DNA from: Phytophthora hibernalis
Lineage: Eukaryota > Oomycota > Peronosporomycetes > Peronosporales > Peronosporaceae
Assembly (NCBI GenBank): GCA_012656075.1
Contig: JAAKBF010000086.1
Coordinates: 62,001 to 126,000 of the forward strand
Length of the DNA: 64,000 nt
Reading direction: 5' to 3'
Below the pieces are notes generated by a model. That model was not told the DNA's origin and made no database searches. It saw only the letters and a list, made by a program, of their open reading frames with translations. Positions 1-10,611 of the stretch are shown here, piece by piece (position 1 is the first letter of the stretch; each line of letters starts with the position of its first letter). The translations under genes were made by a program, and so were the position numbers.

Positions 1-560
1 AGCCGGTTGCCGGCACGTTCAGCTACGACGTACAGCCCGCTCGTGTTCTGACCGCCCGTGTTCTACTCGTCAGCGTGCTGCCGGTCTGTATGCTACAAGT
101 CGGTCTGTTCGACGCCTTCGGTGTGCTGCCGATATGCATACAGTTAATCGGTTACCACTGGTCGCATTATTCTCGACGCCTCCAGTGTTTTGCCGGCCCG
201 CGTGCTGCTAATTGGCGTACTACTTGTGGCAGGGCTCGACGCCACCTGTGTGCTGCTCGTCGGTGTAAACCGTGAACCTAGTCGCAGAGTCAACCCCGCT
301 GATGGACTGCCGGTCGGTGTGCTATTACAATTCGGTTTGCTCGACGCCCCCAGCATGTTTCATGTCCGCGTGCTGCTAATCGGCGTACTACTCGTGGCAG
401 GGATCGATGCCACCTGTGTGCTGCCAGTCGGTGTGAACCTAGTCTCAGAGGTCAATCTCCATGTTGTGCTGGCGGTCGGTGTGAATTTACTAGTTGGTAT
501 GTTCGACGCCTCCGGTCTGCTGCCGGTCGGCGGACTGCTATTCGGTTATCACTGATTGAT
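1..560. repeat. Degenerate minisatellite with a ~168-bp period
   Basis: The stretch is made of variants of GTGCTGCCGGTCGGTGTG joined by CGACGCC-type words. The clearest pair is the segment starting at 201 (CGTGCTGCTAATTGG) and its relative starting at 369, an offset of 168 bp, each followed by CGTACTACTYGTGGCAGG and a GCCACCTGTGTGCTGC block. Weaker versions extend to about 700. Open frames exist on both strands but only mirror the repeat, so I do not call a protein. It could be the end of a larger array that begins before the window. Confidence 0.6.
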
Positions 561-720
561 ATTCTCGATGCCATGGGTACACTCCTAGTCGGAGTACTGA
601 TAATCGATTACCACTGGTATGTACGACTGCCGGTCTGGTCGCACAGATCGAATCTGCCGCTGTGCTGCCCGATCGTGTTCTACTTGTCAGCGTGTTGATA
701 GTCGCCGCTGATGTTCGGTT

Positions 721-1270
721 CGTCGGTGAGATCGGTGGCAGTGTGATTTATATCCAGTCCAAACGGCGCACGTACAATGGAACATCGGCAGCTCAATAGA
801 CCTGCGCCAGCGGCACATGCAACTCTTATTTCATTTAATAAAACCCGGTAACTTCAGCTTTTGTCACAATCCTTGTCAAATCTGACGGTGTGTATGTAAC
901 GTGTAACCTGTGGGGGATGTTGATATTGTGGTTTAGTTTGTTGATATTGTAGGGCTTACTATGTGGTCATCTACTCCCTCTCATCTTCGTTAGACCTCTC
1001 AACCGCTTCAACACGAGCAAATACTACCCGCCCATCATATCGTGTCCGTGAAGTACCTGGGGAATTTGTGCTCGCCACCCCGACGACTTGTATGGTGATC
1101 GGTGCATAGCTGCACAACACGACCTACATAGCCGAAAGATCTACGAAGAGGTACATGTACATGCACCTCTATCTACCACGTTATGCACTGCGAGAAATCT
1201 AAAGATCAAGGAGAGATTGAACTGAACCACGCAAGTGAATTCAAGGTAACAACCAATAAAGATGTTACTT
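721..1270. other. Spacer with no recognisable feature
   Basis: Mixed-composition DNA after the minisatellite. I see no supported open frame, inverted repeat or RNA gene here. Confidence 0.5.
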
Positions 1271-1271
1271 C

Positions 1272-1887
1272 TTACGGACAATGCACATTCCTTCTTTCTT
1301 TTCTTGTGCTGTCTGTAGTAGATGTCGTCGGATGGACAGTTTTTCCGTTTCCACGTCGGTAGAATCTCTTGGGTGAAAGAGTTTTGCGCGTCATACCAAA
1401 TGGCTGTTCCGTAAGCCACTCTGGCGAGCGGTAGTATGTGCACTTGCTGCAGTAGCACTGTTTCCACTGGAGGTCATCTAGTTGGTCAGCCAGAATGTCG
1501 ACTTCATTCATGGCCATACTCAAATAGAGCGTAATATTGTAGCCCTTCTCTTTGCGAAATCCGTCCATGCCGTGCTTATGGATGTCCTCCGCGTCGACAG
1601 TATGATCAGCCTTCATGGCTACATAGCGCTCCACGTGCTCATCGAGCGCTTTACGGGCATGACGAAGATAGATATTCAGAAAACTCAATCGGTCACGGAT
1701 GTCGTTGCGCGTGATCTAGTACAATAGAGGTGTAAAAATTAAACCAATGTCGCTCTTTGTACAAATTCAATGAACAGAAACGTACATCAGAAATCTCCAT
1801 GGAGGGCTTCATCCACCTCATCATCATGAGAAACTCATGGACGAGTTCTTCTTTGTCTTGGTATATGCCCGCGTACAACTCATGCAT
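1272..1887 (-). CDS. Unknown protein fragment, two exons
   Basis: The upper exon (1887 to 1786) is rich in Met, Glu and Leu. It ends at a GTACGT donor, and a 70-bp intron (1785-1716) closes with TACTAG. The lower exon continues in the same phase with ITRNDIRDRLSFLNIYLRHA and runs to a stop at 1272. The joined product has an N-terminal helical segment, a Cys pair (CYCSKC) and a basic C-terminus. Intron length and borders fit oomycete genes. I do not recognise the family. The 5' limit is uncertain because the frame stays open above 1887. It could be a gene fragment or part of a transposon protein. Confidence 0.4.
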
Positions 1888-2800
1888 TGCTTCACAGGTA
1901 ACGCAGCAATAAAATCGTCGACTTCGCTGGAGGTCTCCATACCAGTCTCATATTCCTTGTAGCGAAGACGTTATCGTATTAGCAATATCACTTTGAGCTA
2001 TTCGTACGATGAATTACGACGTACACGGAAGTCAGACGAATAATACACGGGGTACAAGTTGTCGAATTCAATGGGTTTACTGCTGCTGAAGTATTGGAGA
2101 GCCTTTCTTGCATATAACACATTTAGGGATCCCGTACAACAGTTATGAACTCAATAGTGCTTACCTTGTCCAAGCTTACGCCTTCTGCACCATACAAACG
2201 ACGCCCATTTGGTGCTACCACCTTATCCGGCTTAGGTAGCTAGGAATATGTGCCCAACTAAGCCACACGCCAGTAGAAGAAGCAAGAATAGGTCGACGTA
2301 CCTGAACAATGGAATCGAAATCCCGGCGGCGATCCGCCATCTTTGCACGACACGTCAAAATCTGGACTGATCGTGAGTTTCCACGCAGCGTGGTGAGTCG
2401 CCACTGGCGACACAGGATTTATGTGCATCCCTCAAAGATCGCGTAGCAGCTGAGGTCGGGCTCTTCTGCGGCCAAGCAAAGCCTGTTGTGGTTATCTAAC
2501 ACGTAAAACCCAATGAATTTACGAGGTGGTTTATGTAGCGAAGCGAGAGCTATGATTTGGTTGTTCTGGGCGTAGTGCTGCAAGCCGTTTTCCCAATTGG
2601 CATCACCACGTCATCGCCACACATTTGCTGTTTTGAAATTGTTGGGTGTGACACACACCGTTAGCTAGTTTTTCCATAGCGGATCCATGGAAGCGGCGAA
2701 GAAATGATTCTAAGAGTAACACGATCGTTTCACTTCAGCTAACTTCAAGTTGCAGGGTCGTAATATATCCGAAGTATTCAATGCTTTTCGCAGGTTTTGA
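1888..2800. other. Spacer with no recognisable feature
   Basis: No long open frame and no clear repeat. A short minus-strand frame at 2808-3047 has no family signature and is not called. Confidence 0.45.
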
Positions 2801-3742
2801 TCTGTTTTTAGAGGCGCCGCCTTACTTTACACCTAGCCCCTCGCTCATCATTGGATAAAACAAAAGCAGGTGGAAAAGAGCGACCCTTCAAGCCAAAGGT
2901 AGCAAAATGCCCCCTTCGACGGGGTACAAATTCACCTTGTATTGAAACAGCCTTGGATGGGGCATAATGCACCCCCGTCCGCGAGAGGTTAAACGGTAAA
3001 TCTAACGCCCATGTATCTTGCCCATGTGCAGACCTGTTTTGAAACATGTTTGGCCATGTTTGTAATTTTTATTTATTTTGCATTTTTATTTTGCAAAATT
3101 TGACGCCACTCATTTCTGCCACGCGTCGTTCGAGCGAGAAGCCTCCCTCCCGCATCTGTTGCAGCCCTGTGAGCTCTGCCCAGCCCGAAGCGCTCCGAAG
3201 TCGCCCACGCAAGCGTCGCTCGCTCTCCAGTACCCCAGCGTGCACCACCTCCCGTCCAACGGTGCAGAGAAGGCCGCGTGTCCCTGCTCCACGGTCGCCC
3301 GCGTCTCTCCTCAAGGACACCCCGCATCACGGCACCACGGTCGCCACCACCAGCGTTTCTCCTCGCCACTGCCCCGACGTTCCGGGCCCCGCAACCGCCG
3401 ACGCAGATAAGGCACGTGCCGCCGCACTAGTACATCACACAGCCGCATCCAGAAGGTGAATGGAGTTGCGTCGCGAGGTACGCCAGGCGCTAAATGAAGA
3501 GCTGTGATCTCAGTCATCTAATTGGGCTTATGTTTGTACTTGCGCAGGTCTTTCAGACAGCGGCCGCTTCCGCTTCTCACCGCTTCACGTGTACTCTTCT
3601 GCTGATGCAAATGTACGTGTACATGGAGACACATGGTGGCGTCTTTGAGCGTGCTTCTGCCAGTTTCTAACTGTGTTTCCACCATGTGTGACCCATGTTT
3701 CTGCCATGTTTTGTTCTGCATTCACAACTATCTAGCAAGAGG

Positions 3743-4243
3743 ATGGCTCGCACAAAGAAGACCGAGCCGATCCTGCGTGCAATGAAAAGAGAGGAGGAAA
3801 AGGAGGCAGAGCTGGCTGCGAGCAACAGTGTAGATGATGACGAAGGCGATCTAAAAGAGTCAGCCAGCAGCGACTCTGACAGCGACACGATTCCCCCGCT
3901 CAAGATACGCGAGCGCTGACTTGTGACGAGGTGTCATCCGGGAATGAGGCTGACCGATATGAAGAAAAAGATGCTGGGCGAGAAGAAGAACAAGAATAAA
4001 AAATAGCTGATCGTGAGCGTGAAGAAGAACAAGGAGAGCATTTTACACAGCACGGAGACGATTCTGACAATGACTACAGTTTGTGGACTGAAAGTGGCGA
4101 CGAAAGCACTGCAAGTGCTAGTACGTCAGGGAATACCGCATCTACGCGTAAGCGAGCGTTCTCAGACTGTGCTGAGCGACTTAATTTCGTGGCCGAGCTC
4201 CAGCGCTATCACCGGAGCTGGAAGCGGTTTGAGCAATAATTGC
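3743..4243 (+). pseudogene. Acidic N-terminal remnant of a transposon protein
   Basis: An ATG at 3743 opens a short frame, MARTKKTEPIL followed by Glu- and Asp-rich sequence (SASSDSDSD), which stops at 3919. A later frame (about 4022-4243) reads another acidic, Ser-rich stretch and then RLNFVAELQRYHRSW before a stop in the sequence GAGCAATAA. That last block resembles N-terminal regions of oomycete Mutator-like element proteins, from memory and with modest certainty. The reading runs straight into a Ulp1 protease tail, so the middle of the protein appears to be deleted. Confidence 0.4.
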
Positions 4244-4411
4244 GGGTTGTTCGTCTGCGTGTTCTTCTGGCGCCGGGTTGACAAGGAGGCAGGCAACGAC
4301 TACACGAAGGATGGTCTGCTGCGCCGTCGTTGGGATATCTTGCAGACGGTGGTGAATTTCAGCAACAGCAACGAGAACGAAGAGCAGAGAGCTAAGGTCG
4401 AATTTTGCTAA
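4187..4411 (+). pseudogene. C-terminal fragment of a Ulp1-like (C48) cysteine protease
   Basis: The frame reads NNCGLFVCVFFWRRV from about 4235, then a Leu/Arg-rich helix (LLRRRWDILQTVVNFS) and a polar tail. NCG with the following hydrophobic run is the catalytic Cys block and terminal helices of Ulp1/SENP peptidases, which cleave SUMO-type modifiers. The His and Asp part of the triad is missing, so the fragment cannot be active. Ulp1 domains are known passengers of Mutator-like transposons (for example plant Kaonashi elements), which is the likeliest source. Confidence 0.6.
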
Positions 4412-4819
4412 GTGCCTCAATACATGTTTCAATTTGCGGACTGCCATGTTCCCCATGTTTTCCATGTTTTGACTCGAAACGTGCCCAGGTGCATGTTCTT
4501 CCAGGTTTGGCCATGTTGTTGACTTGTGCGTTGGCCGCCGTTCAAGTCAGGAAGATAGTTTTAGAACATGATCTACACAAGGTTATCCGCTTTCGACATT
4601 CCGACATCTCAATCAGTCTTGAATTTGCAGCTCGTCCTGTCAACATGTTTCTACAGGTTTCCCCACATGTCACAACATGCTAGCAATATATTACGATGCT
4701 GCTGTAATCTATCCGTCATTTATTCCCATGTTTGCCCATGTTTCACCGATTCATGGGCATTGGGCATGTTTATTTCCCCTAACCCTGTTTGGACACATGG
4801 GCGGTATCGCCAGCCTATA

Positions 4820-5126
4820 TTAACCCTTTTGTTGCCGACTGGTCCAAAACGTGGCATAATGCATCGTTTTACTAAAATCGACCAATCAAATATTATGATT
4901 TTAATATTGACCAATAATATGTCTACCGGAAAATTGACCAAAACGATGCATTATGCCACGTTTTACAAATATCACCCAAAACATTTTCTGGTCATTAAAG
5001 AAAACTTAGAGTATAGTCACCGGAAAGTAATAGTAAAACGAGGCATTATGCATCGTTTTGCAATTTTATCTTGGTTAAAGTATGCATATTTTCAAATAGA
5101 AAATGTATGGGCAACAAAAGGGTTAA
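4820..5126. mobile_element. piggyBac-type MITE, 299 bp plus TTAA sites
   Basis: The ends are a perfect 13-bp inverted repeat, CCCTTTTGTTGCC at 4824-4836 and its complement at 5110-5122, each bounded by TTAA (4820-4823 and 5123-5126). TTAA target duplication with CCC-starting ends defines piggyBac-type elements. Inside are three AT-rich copies of a near-palindrome around GGCATAATGCATCGTTTT, two of them in opposite orientation. There is no coding capacity. It sits directly beside the 3' end of the Helitron helicase remnant. Confidence 0.9.
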
Positions 5127-7075
5127 ATGCAGTTCACTATCTAATTTTGAAAGATCGCTCTGTACACAATATTGTTGGTGTGTACTGCCCATCCTCGTCG
5201 ATAGCCTCTAGGTCCACGGCAATCTTGATAGCTTTTCTGGAAGTCACTCTGAACAGCGCCACATACAGTTGTCCATGCGCAAACACGGGCGATTCCAGGT
5301 AAATTCCTACGTTGTGAATAGACTGTCCCTGAGCCTTGTTGATCGTCATCGCGAAGGCTGGAACCACTAGAAACTGCTTACGCTACATCTTGAACGGGAA
5401 CTCTTTGTCGTCATCGTCAGTATAGAAAATGATCCGAGGAAAAAACTGTCGTGCCCTTGGAAGGCCCTGACATAACACACGCCTCAATACTTCGCTCTCT
5501 CAGCGACACAACTCTGAGCCGAGTCCCGTTGCACAGTCCTGCGTCACTGTTCAGGTTCCGGATCATAATGATCGGAGTCCCCAATCCTATGAGGTGGTAT
5601 ACCGGAGAAGTTGAGCGAGTTCAAAAACTCTTGCTCGAACATGTTGGGGTCCGCGACTCCCTCAAGACTGCCAACAGAGAGATACTCCTTCGTAGCGCCT
5701 GTGAGTCGTTCAGCCACCCTATCGTTGATGCGTCTTATACTGGCATTTGTAGGAGCCAGAATCGCCCGCTCAACGAAGTACTCGTCTGGCAAGTCATCTC
5801 CTCCAACACCTGGATACACCGCATCAATCAACGCATTGACATTGCGCGTCCGTCGGTCGTCTTCCATCTCGTCCAAGCCGCGATCGTGTGATTCCTCAAC
5901 AGGGAGGAGATTAAAATTTGGAAAAGGTTCCATATCATCATCCTCTTCGTCCTCAGCCGCGGGCACTGCGCCCCGAGGTTCCGGAATGATGCACATATCT
6001 CCAGGGGGCAAATATCATTCTCGCCAAGCTCCTCGTTCACCGGGTATCGCCCTTCGCCTATCTGAAGTAAAAACTCAGAAAACTCCTCCAACTCGGCTGC
6101 GCTAGCAGGATCCGGGGCCGTCCAAACACGCATACTCTCGGTCAGGCGTACTTGGCGCAAATGCTCCCACAGCGGCGAACTCTTGAAGCAGGCCGCGATT
6201 GTCTCTGCTCGCGTGACATCTTTCAAAACTGGCAAAATCTAGCGGTGGTCTCCGCTGAAGACCATCACCTTCCCTCCGAACGGTTCCCGGTCGTTCTTCA
6301 TGATATCACGAAGCGTCCTATCCACTGCTTCGAAGCAACCACAGTTCATCATAGGAGCCTCATCCCAGATAATGAGACTGGCACTTCGAATCAGCTCGGC
6401 CTTCTGGCTCTGGAAATGCAGACTGCAGATCGAATGCTAAGTCAGCTTGATCGGGATACGAAACGTTGAGTGCGCTGTATGTCCTCCACTCAACAGTGTA
6501 GCCGCGACACCACTGGAAGCCACAGCGACGGCGATCTTCCGTTGCATTCTGACGTGGGAGAGTATCTGTTCCAGGAAAATGACTTCCTGTCCGCGCCGGG
6601 ACCATCGAGAAAGAACAATTTCTCTCCTCCAACCGGGCGGTCCACAGCCTGAAGCACTTGATCGAAAATTTCTCTCTGGTTGTCATTCAGCCCATCCACT
6701 CGTTCCGCAACATGCTCTAACGCGCTCTGCGAGTATGCTTTCAGTTCTTGCTGTACGATCGAGGCAGAGTGTCCCTCTTCTACCAGGGCTGAAATATCGC
6801 TGTAGCTTGCGAGAACCGGAAGACCGTATACCTGCAGCGACTTGCCATTCGAAGCTAAGTATTTGGCCACATACTTCAACGTTTTGTACTCTGCCATCCT
6901 CAAGCGAATGTCTTCGGCGCGCTCGACTTCAAGACGTTCGTCATTTCTCTCGATGCCTCTAACGTAGTCTTCCGACATTTCGGTCTTGAACGTTTCCCAA
7001 AGAACATGTGCTTGGGGAGATAGACAGTACACCAATATGATAACGAAAAGGTGGCGCAGTTGAGATGGCATCTTT
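5127..7075 (-). pseudogene. Helitron Pif1-type helicase region, decayed
   Basis: Read from high to low coordinates: a Walker A block (FFLDGPGADRKSF near 6585, where GGTGKS is expected), a middle part (VRLTESMRVW near 6150; AILAPTNASIRRIND near 5740) and motifs V/VI near the end (INKAQGQSIHN, GQLYVALFRVTSR at about 5200-5340). These are the signatures of the Pif1/RecD-like helicase at the C-terminus of Helitron transposases, which unwinds DNA during rolling-circle transposition. Several frameshifts split it, the Walker A Lys context is damaged and Ser is replaced by Phe in LYVALSR. It is dead. The coding end abuts the piggyBac MITE. Confidence 0.85.
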
Positions 7076-9244
7076 ACGGTGGCCGCTTCCGTTAGGCAGC
7101 TGAACCACTCGGCATCGTCTTCCAGATAACCAAGCGCGAAGGCCGCATCCCGAAACGTAGGGTGTATGGTTTCGCCTACCGTGAGGAGATCAGTGAAAGA
7201 CTTTGGAGAGCGCCGGTTGCACAGAAGGAGCCACAGATAGAATCTATCCGGGTCTTGAGGGAATCGTGACTAATGCGACCAAGCGACGCTACGTACTGCT
7301 TGAACGGCCGCCACCTCTTCTCGTGGCACCTATACTTCGTCGGAACATCCTTGTACAGAAGATCAGCAGTTCCGTCCGGATCGTTCGCACACAGCTTGAA
7401 AAATTCTGTCAGCATAGTTCTGTTTCCTCGGCGGATCAGATTATGAAGTTGGGCATTAGGTTCATGGCCACGATAGGCGACCATGTTCATGTCTTCCAGG
7501 TGAAGGGAAGATTTACCACAGAGTGCGTCGAACCTTGAGTACGATGCATGAACAGACGATCGCAAGCCTCCACTGGAGAAATATAGCGTCCCAGTAGGTA
7601 CTGCTTAATCTCGTCTGCCTCAATGTCTTCTCCATCGATGGTTATTGTAATCATGCCCCTCCCTTGTAGACGTACTTGTAGATGTACTTAATCGCTTTGT
7701 TCGTAGCACAAACTTCGACATTGATGTGGCAGTTGTACTTCTGGGAGAGAAACGCGTTGTACGGCACGATCGACTGATTAATGGTCGCATTGTCCCAAAC
7801 TTTCCCTCTGTGGGAAATATTTCCATCTCGACGACGACGGCGCTTGTACGTAGGGTATTTACCCTCAGTCATGACGGTTGCTTCCGCGAGCGCCTTAGGA
7901 AATTTCTTAGAGCACTTGCCGTTTTTCATACACGGACTGTTAGGATTCTGCTGGCCATATGACCCGTGCAGCATACTCGATATGACCGTCTCGTAAAGTT
8001 CCGGGTGCTTCTCTTTATCCGGAAGTTCTGCAGAGACTAATTTGTCCACGTCATCAGCACTTACGGGCTTATCTTCTGGCCTCAAAATGAGAAGAATATG
8101 GCCGTGTGGAAGACCACGCTTCTGGTACTCCACCACATGGACCCGACCAGCTTGAATCCCCAGTATTCCCTCGTCTAGGTCCTTGCTAAGGGCTTTCAGC
8201 TTTTCATTGAACACTCGGCTTACCATGTCGGGTCTGTCCGCCGGCTTCTCCCCGGCCGAAGATTTTCCTTGATTTCCGGCCAGTTGGGATTGACCGTCAT
8301 GGTGAACAGATTTGGAGCTCCCGTTTTCCTTACGATAGCCATAGCGTCCAAGAAGCGCTGGTAGATGTAGCGGGGACCACCTGTGAACTTGGGAGGAATA
8401 ATAATTTTGCGTCCGATCTCGGCGGCGTCGGGCTCAGCCGAATCACCATCTGAACCGGTCTGCCGACGTGTGCCCGATCGAGATTGTATGCGGCTAACTT
8501 CCTCATCGGCAGCCATTCTATGAACTTCGACGGATTCGTTGCTCAATGCGTCGGAGAGCCCTTGGAGTGTCTCTAGTCGATACTGGAGATGGTTCGATTC
8601 GATATAGCGCAAGCGTTCCTGCTCGCATTTGGCCCATTGATCAACACAGTACTGCTGCGTAAGGCGCCCACCACGAAGAATAGGAGAGTCACTGGTGGTT
8701 CTATCGTACAGGAGATAGGCCTCAAACTCTCGGAGCGAGATTGTTGACGGTTTCCCATGACGGTCAACAAGACTGCCCACGCACGGAAGGTGATATGTCC
8801 AACCACGTTCTCCATACTGAAAAAGAAGAGGGTACTGGAGGGGTCGTAGCTGTCACTTGTCTCGAAAATTCGCTTAATCCCCGATGTGTATGCAGGAGTA
8901 TATCTCGAGGTTCCGCTGCATTCTGATCTATCACGATGGCTGCAACCTCGGAAGCAGTCGGAGTGTTATGCGTTCCTGGGTTTGCGTTCCGAGTCACATG
9001 AAGGCGAAGCCGCAGGTTGTCGTCGGGGGAGAAAGTCACGCAAACGCCTCGCCTGATTGTCCTCAGACAAAGCCGTACCCGCCTCTTGACCGCGCTCGAA
9101 CTCTACAATAGCAGTCGCATACCCTGCCCCAGCATGGCGAACCAAAATATTACGCGTGGAGAAACTGTTGCGAGTAAGGGTTGTGGTCGACCATAATTCT
9201 GTCGAGGCCTTTGTACGGTACCATGGGCCCTTATGACAAAACAA
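7076..9244 (-). pseudogene. Helitron Rep (HUH/Y2) region, decayed
   Basis: From about 9240 down, the frames give a Helitron-like N-terminal domain (GRKIIIPPKFTGGPRYIYQR near 8390; NLFTMTVNPNWPEI near 8290), then the Rep nuclease: RGLPHGHILLILRP near 8110 carries the His-hydrophobic-His metal-binding motif and NKAIKYIYKYVYKG near 7680 the paired catalytic Tyr residues. A linker follows (7176-7565). This nuclease nicks and joins single strands. At least three frame changes break it. Together with the helicase it forms one element of roughly 4.1 kb in coding length. I could not place the terminal TC or CTRR ends. Confidence 0.85.
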
Positions 9245-10195
9245 ACAACGCTGCTACATATCGCGTCTTGTGATTGGTAGAAACGGCTTTGCCCTATGAC
9301 AAATGGACCCCTTACGACAAGGAAATGTCGGTACATACAGATTCCGCACACACACAGTCTTTTATACCCCTGGTAAATCAGTACAAACTTCGTATTATTT
9401 TCAAAAGGGAATGAGTGGCTAAATAAGGGACTTCAATATGTTACTTATGGCGGATAACTAATAACCTGTGTGAACTTAAAAGGGCAGCTGTGCAAGTTAT
9501 TATATAGTGGGCGGAATCTGTAATTGATTGTAATGCCTCCATTCAGTAATAAAATGCTGGTTCCCCAAGCTATCGCAGCCTAGAGGATCGTCTGTACATT
9601 ATGCATATTTTAATTTCGCTTATTAATAGCCCAACAGTACACCGTCATGTTGATGGGAAAACTTTGGAGATCGAGGTTACGGAGATTGGGATGGAACATG
9701 TATAGCCAAGCCCGAGCAACTAACTTAGTTGAACTAACATTGCCGTATATAATACCAGGTAGTACCGGTAAGGAGAGCGGGTCCAAGGGATCGTCGTTAT
9801 TTCCGAGTACATGTTTTCCAGCCGTACTTTCAGAGTTCATTGGCTGCTTTTGAGGTGAACACTTGAAAATCATTAATCCAGAGTAACAATCGATATTATC
9901 CAATCAGACTAGCGTATCTAATGTCTATAACCCCGATTCTGAGACAGTGGTAAAACTCAAAATGTTTTGAAATGACTTGGAAATTGTAAAAACTGTTTGT
10001 GGTACCCGATCCCCGACAGATTTATAGGCTGCAAATACACTTGGTTTTACTATAGAGTCCGCAACGTTGATCTAGCCCGAATTAAATTAATACACACACA
10101 AACAACGGTTTGTACGTAATCTGTACAGGCGAATGTTGATTCAATATAAAACGAAAAACTACCGGAATGCATTGACTTTTCAAATACTGACATAG
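9245..10195. other. AT-rich spacer upstream of the permease locus
   Basis: No supported gene. Short frames at 9610-9903 have no family signature. Some of this may be untranslated DNA of the Helitron 5' end. Confidence 0.5.
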
Positions 10196-10198
10196 TTA

Positions 10199-10417
10199 GC
10201 GCCTGATTATTTTAATAATTGTAGCGTTGATTCCAAATCTTTTCAGCACAATCTTCCTGCTACGGTACGTGAGGAAGATTACTGTGAACAGTTTTTGTTA
10301 AAAAAACAGCTTTGACTCAAACTTACGCGCTTGATTATTTTAAAATTGAGGCATTGACTCCGTATCTTTTCCGCACAATCTTCCTGCTACAGTACGTGGG
10401 GAATTACTGTACACATG
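10199..10417. repeat. Tandem duplication of upstream DNA, offset 128 bp
   Basis: The segment starting GCGCCTGATTATTTTA at 10199 recurs as GCGCTTGATTATTTTA at 10327. Both copies continue through a shared core (GCACAATCTTCCTGCTAC) and GTACGTG, and end near 10294 and 10417. The copies have diverged by scattered substitutions. They lie 100 to 300 bp ahead of the inferred transcription start of the permease, so they may carry its regulatory sites. Confidence 0.75.
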
Positions 10418-10510
10418 TGTACCGCAGCTTTACAATACCATGTTCATGTATGGAGGACTCGTCGCCCGGCGCGTTGGGTGTGCCTGCCTTCCGACAGCTC
10501 CACCCCACTC

Positions 10511-10527
10511 TATCATTTCCAATTTGG
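10511..10527 (+). promoter_or_regulatory. Oomycete-type Inr/FPR core promoter
   Basis: TATCATTTCCAATTTGG lies about 90 bp ahead of the chosen ATG. It fits the joined initiator (TCATTYY) and flanking promoter region (CAATTTNN) described for oomycete genes. Expected use: RNA polymerase II start inside the TCATTTCC part. Confidence 0.6.
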
Positions 10528-10611
10528 TTGCTTCCGCCTCAAGCTCCGGACCAACAGCTGGTTCGACTCTAAGCATCGTTCTCTTTGCCTCGCGCCGTCA
10601 TCCCGATAATC

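Larger units (their letters stand above)
3040..4780. repeat. Cluster of CCATGTTT motifs
   Basis: Short runs of CATGTTT or CCATGTTT, often two or three copies 8 to 14 bp apart, occur at about 3043-3062, 3681-3718, 4420-4473, 4490-4517, 4643-4680 and 4725-4775. They lie on both sides of the Ulp1-bearing coding remnant. Iterated subterminal motifs of this sort are known in several DNA transposon groups, so they may mark the ends of that element. I could not find exact terminal inverted repeats. Confidence 0.45.

Noticed and set aside
3046..3520. Several overlapping 80 to 137-codon frames in GC-rich DNA
   Set aside because: Open on both strands and in several frames with Arg, Pro and Ser excess; no family signature. 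GC content alone produces them.
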